Source: a bacterium
Lineage (GTDB): Bacteria > UBP6 > UBA1177
Assembly: GCA_017538365.1 (NCBI GenBank)
Contig: JAFYIZ010000041.1
Coordinates: forward strand, 1-64,000
Reading direction: 5' to 3'
DNA length: 64,000 nucleotides
Shown here: in pieces, positions 8,372 to 17,597 of the stretch
Layout of the letters: each line of letters opens with the position of its first letter
Numbering within the stretch: position 1 is the stretch's first letter
Made by a program: the position numbers and the translations under genes
Notes under the pieces: model-generated
Databases searched by the model: none
Told to the model about the DNA's origin: nothing
The model's input: only the letters and a program-made list of their open reading frames with translations

Positions 8372-11300
8372 GTGAAAAAGATTGTTAATGCATTAAGTTT
8401 CCTGATTATTGTTTTCATTGCTTGTCAGGTTTTTGCGGAAAATTCCGTTTCCGTCGCTTCGACGATCTCGAAAACCGCACAGGAGAAAAAACTTGCAAAA
8501 GAAATTGACGACAATTTGTCCTTGCTGCTCTCAAGCATCAAAAATGCAAAAGTAAAGGCGGCAAAATCGGCAAAAACAGACAGATGCAACGGAGATCCGA
8601 AGTGCGTGGCGCAGGTCGTTACGAAAAGTGAATCTTCGGACTTTGTCATCGTTCCGAAAATCAAAAAGGGATCGTCCGATGTAAAAGTCGTTCTCGCAAT
8701 GTTTGACGCGACCGGCAAAAAGAAAGGTTCGAAAACCGTAACTTCAGGCTCTGATGCAGACAGCGAAGATATCGCTTCCGATATGCTCAATGCGCTTAAA
8801 TCGCTGATCGCTTCGGCTTCTCCCGATGAAGATGAAGCTCCGAAGAAACCGGCGGCGGCGGCAAACAGGACCGCATCATACTCCGAAGTCAAAGACGAGA
8901 TCAAAAAAGGTTTCGCGGCTTACGACAAGGGCGACCTTGACGGCGCAGTTGAAACTTTCGACAGAGCGGCTAACGAGCTCAACTGCAAATGCCAGCAGAA
9001 CGAGATCGCACGTCAGCTTCTCGATGCCGTCAAAAAAATCCAGAAAGGTCTCCCGAAAGCTGTCGACACTCTTGATGACGGCGACTACAAATCTGCTCTC
9101 AGAGCTCTCGAATCTCTCAGAAAATCAGATACCGAGCTCCGTGAACAGGGCTACAAGGCGATGGTTTTCAAAAAAGACAAAAACAACCGCAAGAGATACA
9201 CCGAGCCGAATCCTCAGGATGCTCAGGCTGTAGAACAGATCCACAGAACATTCAAATCGAAAATCGAAGAACTCAGAAAATGGCGTGCAAAACAGCTTTC
9301 CGACATCGACGACTGGGTAAACAACAACATCAAGGCTAGAGAAAAAGCTATAAACGACCTCAAAACAAAGGAAAAAGAGCTCGTAAAACAGCAGAAAGAT
9401 GCCGAAACCGCCCTTAAAAACAAAATCCGCGACATGAAATACCAGTGGGAAAAGGACGACTCCGACATCGAGCAGGAGATCGTAAACCTCGAAAGCCAGA
9501 TCACGCAGATCGAACAGCGTGAAAAGGGCGTCATCAAAGTTTCGAACAAGAAACGCGATGAAGCGAAAGAAAACGATTTCAAAGCCAACGACAAAGCTTA
9601 CAGCGACTGGAAAAAGAAACACCAGCAGGAAAAGGACGCTTACTACGAAAGACAGAAAAAGCTCGAAACGACTGAAGGCGAAAAAGTAACGAAGAGAGTC
9701 GCGGAACTTGAAAAACGCAAACAGGCTCTCGAGGCTAAAAACAGAGATACGGATGCCAAAATCCAAAAAATGGCGGATGAGTTCGAAGCTGAAGAACGCA
9801 AAATCATGGCTGCGAACGAAGCGACCAGAATGAAAAACGAGGACGAGGACAGAAAATACAATGTCCAGGTCGAAAAAGAGTATCAGAAAAAGTTCGACAG
9901 CCTCAACCAGAATCTCGTAAAATACGACGATCAGGAATCGGCTAAAGAGAAAGAGCTCCAGAAATACCAGCAGGAAATCGAAGAGTTCATGATGAAGAGC
10001 GCGACGACTCTCGGACAAATTCAGGAAAGCGTCGAAAAAGACCGCGCTAAAGCCGAAGCAGAATACGCTAAAGAAAAAGAGACCGCTCAGACCAAACTTG
10101 AAAAAGACTACGAAGACAAGCTTAACCAGCTTGCGGCACAGAAAGCCAAACTCGAAGAAGCCATCGCAAAACATACCGATGATACCGAAACGATGAAGGC
10201 GAAGAAGGAAGAGACGATGATCGCCGAGAACGAAAAGACGATCGTTGCAGCAGAACAGAAAATCGCCGCAAACGAAGAAGCTTCTGCAAAAATTGAACAG
10301 GAATACGAAGAAAAAATCGCAAAACTTCAGGACGTCATCGCAAAGACGGTCGATGACGAAGAAAATGAAAAGGCGAATAAAGAGAACGCTCTCCGTTCGG
10401 AAAACGAAAAACTTCTTTCGGAAGTCGGAAACATTGACGACCAGATCGCTACCGAAAACGGAAAATTCGCAGATTTCAAAGGAAAACTTGACGACGATTA
10501 CGCTACAAAATCGGCGAACATCGACGACAAGATAATGGAACAGAAAAACAAAATGGCCGAAGCAGTCGAAAACTTCAAAGGCAACTGGGGCGATTACGTT
10601 GCGAAGGAAATCGACAAACTCGCGGCTAAAGACAACGCGCTGAGAGGCCAGATCGACGAGGAAAAAGGCAAAATGGCCGAGATCGACGGCAAACTCGAAC
10701 AGCAGAAAGCCGAAGAACTCAACAAGCTTGAAATCAAACTTGCCGCAGTCGAAGACGCTTATGCTCAGAAAGCGGCAAAAGTTGAAGACGATGTTGCCAA
10801 AGATGTCGAAAAGATAAAAGCCGACACTGCGGCACAGCTCGACAAGGCTGCTGCAGAAGATGCCAAACTCGAAGAAGCTCACGCAAAGAAGATGAGCGAC
10901 CTTTCCGCCGAAGAAGGCAAAATCGCGGCTTCCTACGATGCAAAAATCGCGAAATACGACGAGCAGATCGCTTCGATCGACAAAAAATACGAGCAGAAAA
11001 TGGCTCCGTACAGCCTTGATCCGATCAACGACGAAATGAACCAGTCGATTGCCGAACTCGAAAACAAAAAGATCGAAACGACAAACAAACTTCAGGAACT
11101 GCTTGACGCGATATCTTCTGCTAAAGACAGCGAAATGCAGAATTTTGCAGACAAAAAAGAAGCTGCAAAAGACAACAAGGCTGAACTTTCAAAACTCGAA
11201 AGAGAACACGCTTCCGCTATCAGAAAAATCGATAACGACAAAGCTTCGATCGAAAGAAAGATCAAATTCGAGGAAGAGAGCGCAACCAGAAAGATAAATC

Positions 11301-13507
11301 TCGAAAAATCGAAATACGAAAGAAAGATCGAAAGCAACAAGAACGAACTTTCCAAGATCGAAAAAGAGAAAAACCTCGAACTTATTTCGATAAAGAAAGA
11401 CATCGCCGCAATCGAACAGGACAAATCGAACGCTCTCAAAGCACATCAGAAAAAGGTTGCTGCAGCTGAATCGGCTCACAAAAACCAGATGGCTCAGAGA
11501 TCCGGTGTTTCAAAGAAAATCAAGGCTGACGGTGCTGCAAAAGAAAAGAACGCAGCTGCAAGCGTAAAGGCGAAAAAGAACGCCGTCAACGTTGAAAAAG
11601 CTAACGAAATCAAGAAGATCCAGACTGAAAAAGCAAATCTCAACGCTAAATACAAAGCACAGGGCGACAAAGAAAAGGCTGCTATCCGCAACAGTATCGC
11701 TGCAAAACAGAAAGAGCTTCAGGCAAATTCAGCCGCAATGAAAAACTGGGAAAAGAAGTCGAATACTCCCGACCCGGCAAAACTTAAAGAAGTGAAAGCG
11801 CCTTACGAAAAAGAGATTGCGAAACTTCAGCAGGAAAAGAAAAATCTGGGCAAGGAAAAAGCAGACAAACTTGCTGTCGTAACTGCCGGTCACAAAAAGA
11901 CTATCGACGACCTTAACGCGAAAAAGGCCGCAGCTGTCGCAGGATCGAAAGGAATCGACGAAAAAGTCAAGGCTGAAAATGCGGCTATCGCAAAGAAATA
12001 CAACGACATCAGAGTCAAAATCAAAGGCGATATCGCGAAACTTCAGCAGGAAAAGAAACAGAAAATCGGTGCACTCAAAGCCGATACGAATGCAAATATG
12101 AAGAAAAAAGCGGTTGCTGAAAGCGGTTTCAAAAAAGCTCTCGCTACCGAACTTGCAAAACTTTCGGCTGAAAGAAACAAAGAACTCGGTGCAATGAAAG
12201 CAGAACATGCGAAAGTTTCCAAACAGCTTGCACAGCACGAAAAGTCGCATGACGCATACATTCAGAAGGAAACTTCGAAAATCGACAAAAAATACGAAAA
12301 GATTTTTGCCGACCTCGATGCAAAACTCATGAACGAAAGTATGAGACTTCAGAAGGAAAACTCTGAATTCGAAAAGAAGAAAAAAGCTGAAGAAGCTGCT
12401 GCAAGAAAACAGCATCAGGCATTCCTGGCTGACAAAAACAAAACGAAAGCCGGAATCGACCAGCAGATTGCACAGGCTCAGAAAGAAAGAGACGCCAAGA
12501 TCGAAGCAAGAAAGAAAGAGAGAGACAGACAGCAGGAAACCTGGAACAAAGAAAGAGCTGCCCGTGCTGCCGCTTTTGAAAGAAAGACCGCTACCGACAG
12601 AGCGAATATGGCAAACAACGACAAGCAGATCGACGCTCTTGCAAAAGAAATCGACAATGCCAACAACGCCTGGGCTATAAAACTTGAAGGCATTCAGGCG
12701 AAACACCATGCAGACAGCAAAAAACAGGAAGCTGCATGGCAGAAGCAGGAAGCTGCCAAGGAACAGCAGTACGAAAAAGGCAAGACGAACATCACCGACA
12801 AATACGACAACATGGAAATCAAGGAGAAGGAGGATAGAGAAAAACGCAAACAGCAGATGATGGAAAAGAGAGACAAGCTGCTTGCAGAAAAGGAAAAGAG
12901 AAAAGAAAAGAGACAGGCTATCCTCGACAAGGAAAAACAGAACTGGGAAAAGACTTCCGACAACTACAAGGTTCAGATCGAAAAAACGAGAGAAGAGATC
13001 GACGCTCTGAATGCAAAAAAACCTGAAAGCTCGGAAAAAGACAAAGCGGAAGCAAAGGCTAAGAAAGAGCAGGTTTCCAAGAAATATCAGGAGAGCATCG
13101 ACAAGATCAACAAGGCTGAACTCCAGCAGGTAAAACAGAAATTCAAACAGGAATACAAAGAAGAAGGTGTCCGCGAAGTCCAGCTTACGAAAGTTACAAA
13201 ACAGATCGAATCCTCGATGGCAGACGCTTACTCGAAATCCGGTCTTGCAAAACTCGACAAGAACGATTTTGCAGGCGCAAGAAAGGATTTCAACGAAGCT
13301 CTCTATCTTGATGACAACAGCAAATCGGCGAAAGAGGGTTTGAAAGCTATCTCGACAAAAGCCCAGGCTCTTTACTGGGAAGCTTTCGGAATGAAGGAGA
13401 CCAACAAGTCAAAAGCAACGAGAACTCTTGAAATGCTTATGAAGAGTCTTCTTCCGACAGATGAAATCTACCTCAAATCGATGCTGCTTCTCGAAGAACT
13501 TAAATAA
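8372..13507 (+). CDS. Giant exported coiled-coil protein with N-terminal Cys-pair domain and TPR-like ends
   Basis: A 1711-residue protein starting at GTG 8372, with GGGAGA at 8361-8366 as ribosome site. The signal peptide ends IACQVFA-EN. Residues ~25-148 form a small domain with a DRCNGDPKCVAQ Cys pair, a pattern I associate with exported proteins of Myxococcota-like bacteria. Residues ~170-260 look TPR-like (AAYDKGDLDGAVETFDRAANEL). Roughly residues 290-1600 are almost unbroken Lys/Glu/Ala/Gln-rich heptad sequence. The only clear Pro breaks are near residues 880 (APYSLDPIND), 1130 (NTPDPAKLKEVKAPYEK) and 1550. The C-terminus returns to a TPR (DAYSKSGLAKLDKNDFAGARKDFNEAL). No membrane anchor follows the signal. 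It is probably a periplasmic or surface fibre or spacer; function is unknown. A terminator-like hairpin begins 23 nt after the stop, inside the next gene. Confidence 0.9.
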   Translation: MKKIVNALSFLIIVFIACQVFAENSVSVASTISKTAQEKKLAKEIDDNLSLLLSSIKNAKVKAAKSAKTDRCNGDPKCVAQVVTKSESSDFVIVPKIKKGSSDVKVVLAMFDATGKKKGSKTVTSGSDADSEDIASDMLNALKSLIASASPDEDEAPKKPAAAANRTASYSEVKDEIKKGFAAYDKGDLDGAVETFDRAANELNCKCQQNEIARQLLDAVKKIQKGLPKAVDTLDDGDYKSALRALESLRKSDTELREQGYKAMVFKKDKNNRKRYTEPNPQDAQAVEQIHRTFKSKIEELRKWRAKQLSDIDDWVNNNIKAREKAINDLKTKEKELVKQQKDAETALKNKIRDMKYQWEKDDSDIEQEIVNLESQITQIEQREKGVIKVSNKKRDEAKENDFKANDKAYSDWKKKHQQEKDAYYERQKKLETTEGEKVTKRVAELEKRKQALEAKNRDTDAKIQKMADEFEAEERKIMAANEATRMKNEDEDRKYNVQVEKEYQKKFDSLNQNLVKYDDQESAKEKELQKYQQEIEEFMMKSATTLGQIQESVEKDRAKAEAEYAKEKETAQTKLEKDYEDKLNQLAAQKAKLEEAIAKHTDDTETMKAKKEETMIAENEKTIVAAEQKIAANEEASAKIEQEYEEKIAKLQDVIAKTVDDEENEKANKENALRSENEKLLSEVGNIDDQIATENGKFADFKGKLDDDYATKSANIDDKIMEQKNKMAEAVENFKGNWGDYVAKEIDKLAAKDNALRGQIDEEKGKMAEIDGKLEQQKAEELNKLEIKLAAVEDAYAQKAAKVEDDVAKDVEKIKADTAAQLDKAAAEDAKLEEAHAKKMSDLSAEEGKIAASYDAKIAKYDEQIASIDKKYEQKMAPYSLDPINDEMNQSIAELENKKIETTNKLQELLDAISSAKDSEMQNFADKKEAAKDNKAELSKLEREHASAIRKIDNDKASIERKIKFEEESATRKINLEKSKYERKIESNKNELSKIEKEKNLELISIKKDIAAIEQDKSNALKAHQKKVAAAESAHKNQMAQRSGVSKKIKADGAAKEKNAAASVKAKKNAVNVEKANEIKKIQTEKANLNAKYKAQGDKEKAAIRNSIAAKQKELQANSAAMKNWEKKSNTPDPAKLKEVKAPYEKEIAKLQQEKKNLGKEKADKLAVVTAGHKKTIDDLNAKKAAAVAGSKGIDEKVKAENAAIAKKYNDIRVKIKGDIAKLQQEKKQKIGALKADTNANMKKKAVAESGFKKALATELAKLSAERNKELGAMKAEHAKVSKQLAQHEKSHDAYIQKETSKIDKKYEKIFADLDAKLMNESMRLQKENSEFEKKKKAEEAAARKQHQAFLADKNKTKAGIDQQIAQAQKERDAKIEARKKERDRQQETWNKERAARAAAFERKTATDRANMANNDKQIDALAKEIDNANNAWAIKLEGIQAKHHADSKKQEAAWQKQEAAKEQQYEKGKTNITDKYDNMEIKEKEDREKRKQQMMEKRDKLLAEKEKRKEKRQAILDKEKQNWEKTSDNYKVQIEKTREEIDALNAKKPESSEKDKAEAKAKKEQVSKKYQESIDKINKAELQQVKQKFKQEYKEEGVREVQLTKVTKQIESSMADAYSKSGLAKLDKNDFAGARKDFNEALYLDDNSKSAKEGLKAISTKAQALYWEAFGMKETNKSKATRTLEMLMKSLLPTDEIYLKSMLLLEELK

Positions 13508-13512
13508 GAAAC

Positions 13513-14346
13513 ATGAGTTCATTTTTGAAAAGGGGGGCTTTGCTCCCCTTATTTTTTTTATGTTTTTCGATATATGCGGAAAGTTCACTGGAAGATTATT
13601 ACAGGGTTTTCTATCTTCCCCAGGCAAAATATCAGACATGGCTGAAAACCGATAAAAACGACAGTTTCAAAGAGGTTTTCGCGACACTTTACAGCTTGCC
13701 TTTTTCCAAAGTGCGCAAATTCGGAAATTCACCGAAATTCAAGGAAATCCAGGGACTTTCCGGCAGCACTTCTTATCTTTACCTTTATATCGAAATCCCC
13801 GCTCACACCGATGCGGCGATTCTCTTTCACGGGATAGGAAAAGGTGAAATCTCTGTCAACGGGATGAAGCGCGGAAAAATATCGCTTTCATCAGACCGGG
13901 GTTACGCCGTTTTGAAGGGAACTTACGAAAAAGGGATATATTTCGTGTCGGTCAAGATTGAAGAAAAAAATGAAAAAACGGGAATAACCGTTCTTTCCGA
14001 TAAAAATCTGAAAAGTACGGCAAGACAGGGGTTTACAAAATCGGCAAAGTCCAATCTGTCGGTAAAAAATTTTGACAGTCGTGACAAAAGCAACGCATTC
14101 AGCACGTTTTTCGATTCCTTCTGCTTCCCCTATTTTGAAGATATTCAGAACTCGAGAGAACTTTTTTTTGAAATGACGGAAAGTTCTTCGGAAACCTTAG
14201 AGAGCAAAACGCTGATTTCGCTCATCCGTTCTTCAAAAAACAGCAAAGATGCCGTCAAGTCGCTGAAAAAACTTGGATTTACAGAAAAAAACCTCGAAAT
14301 TTGGCAGGAAAAATTCTTAAAAAAAGGAGTTTGTGAACATGAATAA
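13513..14346 (+). CDS. Exported protein of unknown function
   Basis: A 277-residue product with a plausible signal peptide (MSSFLKRGALLPLFFLCFSIYA-ES) and a mature part with no family I recognise. It contains beta-rich stretches (TSYLYLYIEIPAHTDAAILFHGIGKGEISVNG) that resemble a carbohydrate-binding-like sandwich, and a helical Ser-rich C-terminus. The ATG at 13513 has a poor ribosome site; TTG 13525 is an in-frame alternative. Codons 6-16 lie within a complete terminator-like hairpin (13530-13559). The gene sits 5 nt after the coiled-coil gene and overlaps the next one by about 8 nt, suggesting a three-gene unit. Confidence 0.72.
   Translation: MSSFLKRGALLPLFFLCFSIYAESSLEDYYRVFYLPQAKYQTWLKTDKNDSFKEVFATLYSLPFSKVRKFGNSPKFKEIQGLSGSTSYLYLYIEIPAHTDAAILFHGIGKGEISVNGMKRGKISLSSDRGYAVLKGTYEKGIYFVSVKIEEKNEKTGITVLSDKNLKSTARQGFTKSAKSNLSVKNFDSRDKSNAFSTFFDSFCFPYFEDIQNSRELFFEMTESSSETLESKTLISLIRSSKNSKDAVKSLKKLGFTEKNLEIWQEKFLKKGVCEHE
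13530..13559 (+). terminator. Terminator-like hairpin inside the start of the next gene
   Basis: AAGGGGGG (13530-13537) pairs with CTCCCCTT (13543-13550; one G-T pair) around a CTTTG loop, followed by A and eight T residues. It would end the coiled-coil transcript unless ribosomes translating the 13513 gene cover it. Confidence 0.75.
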
Positions 14347-14977
14347 AAAAGTCCTTCTGCTTTTGATTTCTGACATTGTAATATTTGCAGCTTTTGCTTT
14401 CGTTATCTATCAGGACAACATGGAACTGGAAAGATTGAAAAATATTTCCGAAAATTACGCCAAGGAGAACGAATCGCTGAAAATAGATTTGGAAATGCTC
14501 CGAAAAAAGCTTCTGGCGGCAGAAAGCGGTCTGAAAACAGCACAATCAAAAGATTTCACAATGTTGCAGCAACAAAAATTCAATGCAATGAAAGAGGAAA
14601 TCCAGCGGCTTAAATCTGAACACAAACCTGACAACAAAGAACGTGAGGATCAGGTTTGGGATATAGCACTTGAAAACACTAAATTTTTTGCAGATTTTGA
14701 ACTTTCAAGAAGGCTTGCAAGTTTCGGATTCAAGCCTGAAGAAACCGAAGTGTGCGTCACAGAATACAAAAACACTCTCGAAAAAAGCAAAGATGTTCTG
14801 CTCCAATGGTATCGCAATGAAATCACCGACACCGAATACGGAGAAGAAATCATAAAAATAAGTCGTGAATTTTACGACAATCTTTCGGCATCAGTCGGAG
14901 AAAATCTTGCTTCGATTACTCTTTCAGTCGTTCTTCCCGATTACGAGTTCAGAAAAAAAATGTTCGAGGAAAAATAA
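14339..14977 (+). CDS. Membrane-anchored coiled-coil protein of unknown function
   Basis: A 212-residue product with an N-terminal membrane helix (VLLLLISDIVIFAAFAFVIY) followed by a predicted coiled coil (~residues 25-95, rich in ELERLKN, LEMLRKKL and EEIQRLKSE). A helical C-terminal domain of about 110 residues follows. ATG 14339 is preferred over the GTG at 14333 because GGAG at 14326-14329 is 9 nt upstream of the ATG but only 3 nt from the GTG. It overlaps the preceding gene. Its short coiled coil next to the giant coiled-coil gene hints at a shared envelope structure (inference). It ends 10 nt from a convergent carbamoyltransferase gene. Confidence 0.78.
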   Translation: MNKKVLLLLISDIVIFAAFAFVIYQDNMELERLKNISENYAKENESLKIDLEMLRKKLLAAESGLKTAQSKDFTMLQQQKFNAMKEEIQRLKSEHKPDNKEREDQVWDIALENTKFFADFELSRRLASFGFKPEETEVCVTEYKNTLEKSKDVLLQWYRNEITDTEYGEEIIKISREFYDNLSASVGENLASITLSVVLPDYEFRKKMFEEK

Positions 14978-14987
14978 TCCGTCGGAC

Positions 14988-16850
14988 TTAGTCGAGTTTG
15001 AATTCTTCTTTCCAGTTGTCGGCTTTGTCCCAGTTGGGCTGCTCTTTTTTGTCGAAAAGATAGTTCCCCATGACGAGATAATCCATTTCGGTGCGCATGA
15101 AGCAGCGGTAAGCATCGTCGGGCGAGCAGACTATCGGCTCTCCGCGGACGTTGAAAGAAGTGTTGACAACGATTCCGTAGCCTGTTTTTTTCTTGAAAGT
15201 GTTGATAAGCTGCCAGTATTTCGGGTTGGTTTCGCGGCTTACGCTCTGAATACGCGCCGAAAAATCGATGTGAGTTATCGAGGGAACGTCGCTGCGCAGG
15301 AAGTAAAGTCTCTCGTAAAGCGGCAACTCTTCGTATTTGTCGGGAAGTTTCGTCCGTCTCGACTCAAGCACCGGTGCAACTAAAAGCATGTACGGAGAAA
15401 TCGTGTCGATATCGAAAAATGTCGAAATGTCTTCTTCGAGAACCGACGGTGCGAACGGTCTGAAACCCTCGCGGTATTTGATTTTGAGGTTGAGTTTTTT
15501 CTGCATTTCGGGGCATCTCGGGTCACCTAAAATCGAGCGGTTGCCAAGTGCGCGCGGGCCGAATTCCATCCTTCCCTGAAACCAGCCGATTACCGTATCG
15601 TTGTTTAAAAGATCGGCTGTTTTTTCGCAGAGTTCATCGAAATTTTCGATTTTTGTGTATTTAGCGTCGTATCTGCGGGCTACGTTTTCAATGTCGCGGT
15701 CGCTGAACTCCGGGCCTAAATAAGCACCTTTCATCGAATCGCGTTTTTCAATGTTCGTTCTTTCGTGACCGAATGAAATGTATCTGACAGCAAGCGCCGC
15801 GCCGAGTGAGCCGCCTGCGTCTCCGGAAGCGGGCTGAACCCAGAGCCCTTTGAACATTTTCGTGCGGAGAAGCTTGCCGTTCGCGACGCAATTCAAAGCA
15901 ACACCGCCTGCAAGGACGATATTTTCAGATTTTGTGAGCTCTTTCGCCGTTTCAGCGAGCTTGAGGACCATTTCTTCGGTGATTTCCTGAATCGCATAAG
16001 CCATGTTCATGTACTGCTGCGTGAGCTCGCTTTCCGATTTTCTGCGCGGGAAGCCGAAAAGTTTCTCCCACTTTGCATCGTTCGTCATGCTGAGTCCCGT
16101 CGCGTAGTTGAAGTAATCCATATTGAGCAGGAAAGAACCGTCTTCGCGCAAATCAATCATGTTTTCAAGGATCTTGCGCTTAATCTCTTTGGTTTCTTCG
16201 GAATTTTTGTTGCCGTAAGGAGCCAAACCCATCAGTTTATATTCGCCGCTGTTTACCTTGAAGCCGCAGTAATAGGTGAAAGCGGTGTAGAAAAGTCCGA
16301 TTGAGTGCGGAAAATCGAGTTCTTTCAACACTTTGATCTTATTGCCGTTTCCGTGAGCTATGATGGTCGTTGCCCACTCGCCTACTCCGTCAAGCGTGAG
16401 TATCGCCGCATCTTCGAATGGAGAGGGATAAAACGCGCTTGCCGCATGCGACAGATGGTGTTCCGGAAAGTAAAGTTTCGGGATTCTGCCTCCCAGTTTT
16501 GCAAGTTCTTCACGCAGCATATCCTTCATGAAAAGTTTTTCCTTTATCCAGACAGGTATCGCGGAATTGAAGCTGGTCAGACCTTTCGGTGCGAAGGCGT
16601 GGTATGTTTCGAGAAGCCTTTCAAACTTGATGTAGGGCTTGTCGTAAAAAGCGACTGCAGTGACGTCGTCAAGGGTTATCCCCGCCTGATTTAGAACGAA
16701 TCTGCATGCGTTTATCGGAAAAGACGAATCCTGTTTTTTGCGGGTAAAACGCTCTTCGTGAGCAGCCGCAAAGATGTCTCCGTCAATTAAAAGAGCCGCC
16801 GCACTGTCGTGATAATATGCCGAAATTCCTAAAATTATCTCTTTTTTCAT
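14988..16850 (-). CDS. Carbamoyltransferase (NodU/CmcH/TobZ family)
   Basis: This enzyme class transfers a carbamoyl group from carbamoyl phosphate, via carbamoyl-adenylate, to a hydroxyl on a sugar or natural product. The 620-residue product has the N-terminal Kae1-like domain opening ILGISAYYHDSAAALLIDGDI, with the metal-binding HHLSHAASAF near residue 131. The C-terminal YrdC-like domain includes GFRPFAPSVLEED and NTSFNVRGEPIVCSPDDAY. It is the last gene of a three-gene minus-strand unit behind a DUF5989 protein (12-nt gap) and an SxtJ-like protein. That trio recurs with carbamoyltransferases of cell-surface glycan and natural-product loci. The acceptor is unknown. Confidence 0.93.
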   Translation of the reverse strand: MKKEIILGISAYYHDSAAALLIDGDIFAAAHEERFTRKKQDSSFPINACRFVLNQAGITLDDVTAVAFYDKPYIKFERLLETYHAFAPKGLTSFNSAIPVWIKEKLFMKDMLREELAKLGGRIPKLYFPEHHLSHAASAFYPSPFEDAAILTLDGVGEWATTIIAHGNGNKIKVLKELDFPHSIGLFYTAFTYYCGFKVNSGEYKLMGLAPYGNKNSEETKEIKRKILENMIDLREDGSFLLNMDYFNYATGLSMTNDAKWEKLFGFPRRKSESELTQQYMNMAYAIQEITEEMVLKLAETAKELTKSENIVLAGGVALNCVANGKLLRTKMFKGLWVQPASGDAGGSLGAALAVRYISFGHERTNIEKRDSMKGAYLGPEFSDRDIENVARRYDAKYTKIENFDELCEKTADLLNNDTVIGWFQGRMEFGPRALGNRSILGDPRCPEMQKKLNLKIKYREGFRPFAPSVLEEDISTFFDIDTISPYMLLVAPVLESRRTKLPDKYEELPLYERLYFLRSDVPSITHIDFSARIQSVSRETNPKYWQLINTFKKKTGYGIVVNTSFNVRGEPIVCSPDDAYRCFMRTEMDYLVMGNYLFDKKEQPNWDKADNWKEEFKLD

Positions 16851-16862
16851 ACTTTTCCCAAA

Positions 16863-17012
16863 CTAAAAAATCGTGTAAATAAACGGTGCGATTGCGCTCG
16901 AACTGGAAAGAACGACAAGAAGTCCGATGAGCAGAAGGACGATGATCAACGGGAGAAGCCAGAATTTTTTTCTGACTTTCAGGTATCCCCACAAATCTTT
17001 CAGAAGTTCCAT
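16863..17012 (-). CDS. DUF5989-type small membrane protein
   Basis: A 49-residue protein reading MELLKDLWGYLKVRKKFWLLP, then a single hydrophobic helix, then SSSSAIAPFIYTIF. This pattern is characteristic of the small DUF5989 family found beside carbamoyltransferases and SxtJ. The start is placed at 17012 because AAGGAGATAAAT directly precedes that ATG on the minus strand; a longer reading to 17075 would overlap the upstream gene. Role unknown; probably an accessory membrane subunit. Confidence 0.88.
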   Translation of the reverse strand: MELLKDLWGYLKVRKKFWLLPLIIVLLLIGLLVVLSSSSAIAPFIYTIF

Positions 17013-17022
17013 ATTTATCTCC

Positions 17023-17433
17023 TTAGTAAGGTTTATCGAGGTCGGCTGCGGTGTATTCGTGATTTCTTTCAGCAAAAACGGACGCTTTTTCTTTCCTGAA
17101 CTGGTGCAGGCGCAGCGAATCCTTGCCTAAAATCCGGCGGATAAGTCCCATCGGAAAGACAACGAGAAAGAAAACAAGCGCGAGCATGATTTTCGACATA
17201 ACTGTTCCCAAAATGCGCGAAAGTCCGAACCACACAAAAGCAAAAGGTTTGAAAATAATTGGGAAAATCATATCAAGAACAAGAATAATCATCGCCGCCC
17301 AGAGAAACTCGTTTTTCTTGAAAACGGCAAGACAGATGAGTGCGATGAGAACAAGCGCCATACCGCTGTCAGACGCCTGTTTTTTTGTTATCCGGCCTTT
17401 TTCAGCCGGTCTGTTTTGTTTGAACGTATCCAT
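17023..17433 (-). CDS. SxtJ-like membrane protein
   Basis: A 136-residue protein with a short basic N-terminus and two or three membrane segments (GMALVLIALICLAVF; FLWAAMIILVLDMIFPIIF; ILGTVMSKIMLALVFFLVVFPMGLI). It ends in a charged tail (LGKDSLRLHQFRKEKASVF). Size, topology and position upstream of a DUF5989 gene and a carbamoyltransferase match the SxtJ family. AAGGTG precedes the ATG. Biochemical role is not established for the family. It is the first gene of the minus-strand unit and is divergent from the aminotransferase gene. Confidence 0.83.
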   Translation of the reverse strand: MDTFKQNRPAEKGRITKKQASDSGMALVLIALICLAVFKKNEFLWAAMIILVLDMIFPIIFKPFAFVWFGLSRILGTVMSKIMLALVFFLVVFPMGLIRRILGKDSLRLHQFRKEKASVFAERNHEYTAADLDKPY

Positions 17434-17597
17434 TTTGCACCTTTGAAAAAAACCGCATAATTTTAATCAACAATTATTTTTCGTCCATTTTTTTGGTCAA
17501 ATCACGCAAATTTGCCCGCCTTGTTTTTCTTGCTTTTGCCGTTTTAAGTGTTACAACGGCGCAGACACTGTTTTTTTAACTTTTTTTGGAGGATAAA

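Noticed and set aside
9125-12709. Several long Phe/Leu-rich minus-strand frames opposite the coiled-coil gene
   Set aside because: They are the antisense of Lys/Glu-rich codons and have no start signals or family motifs.
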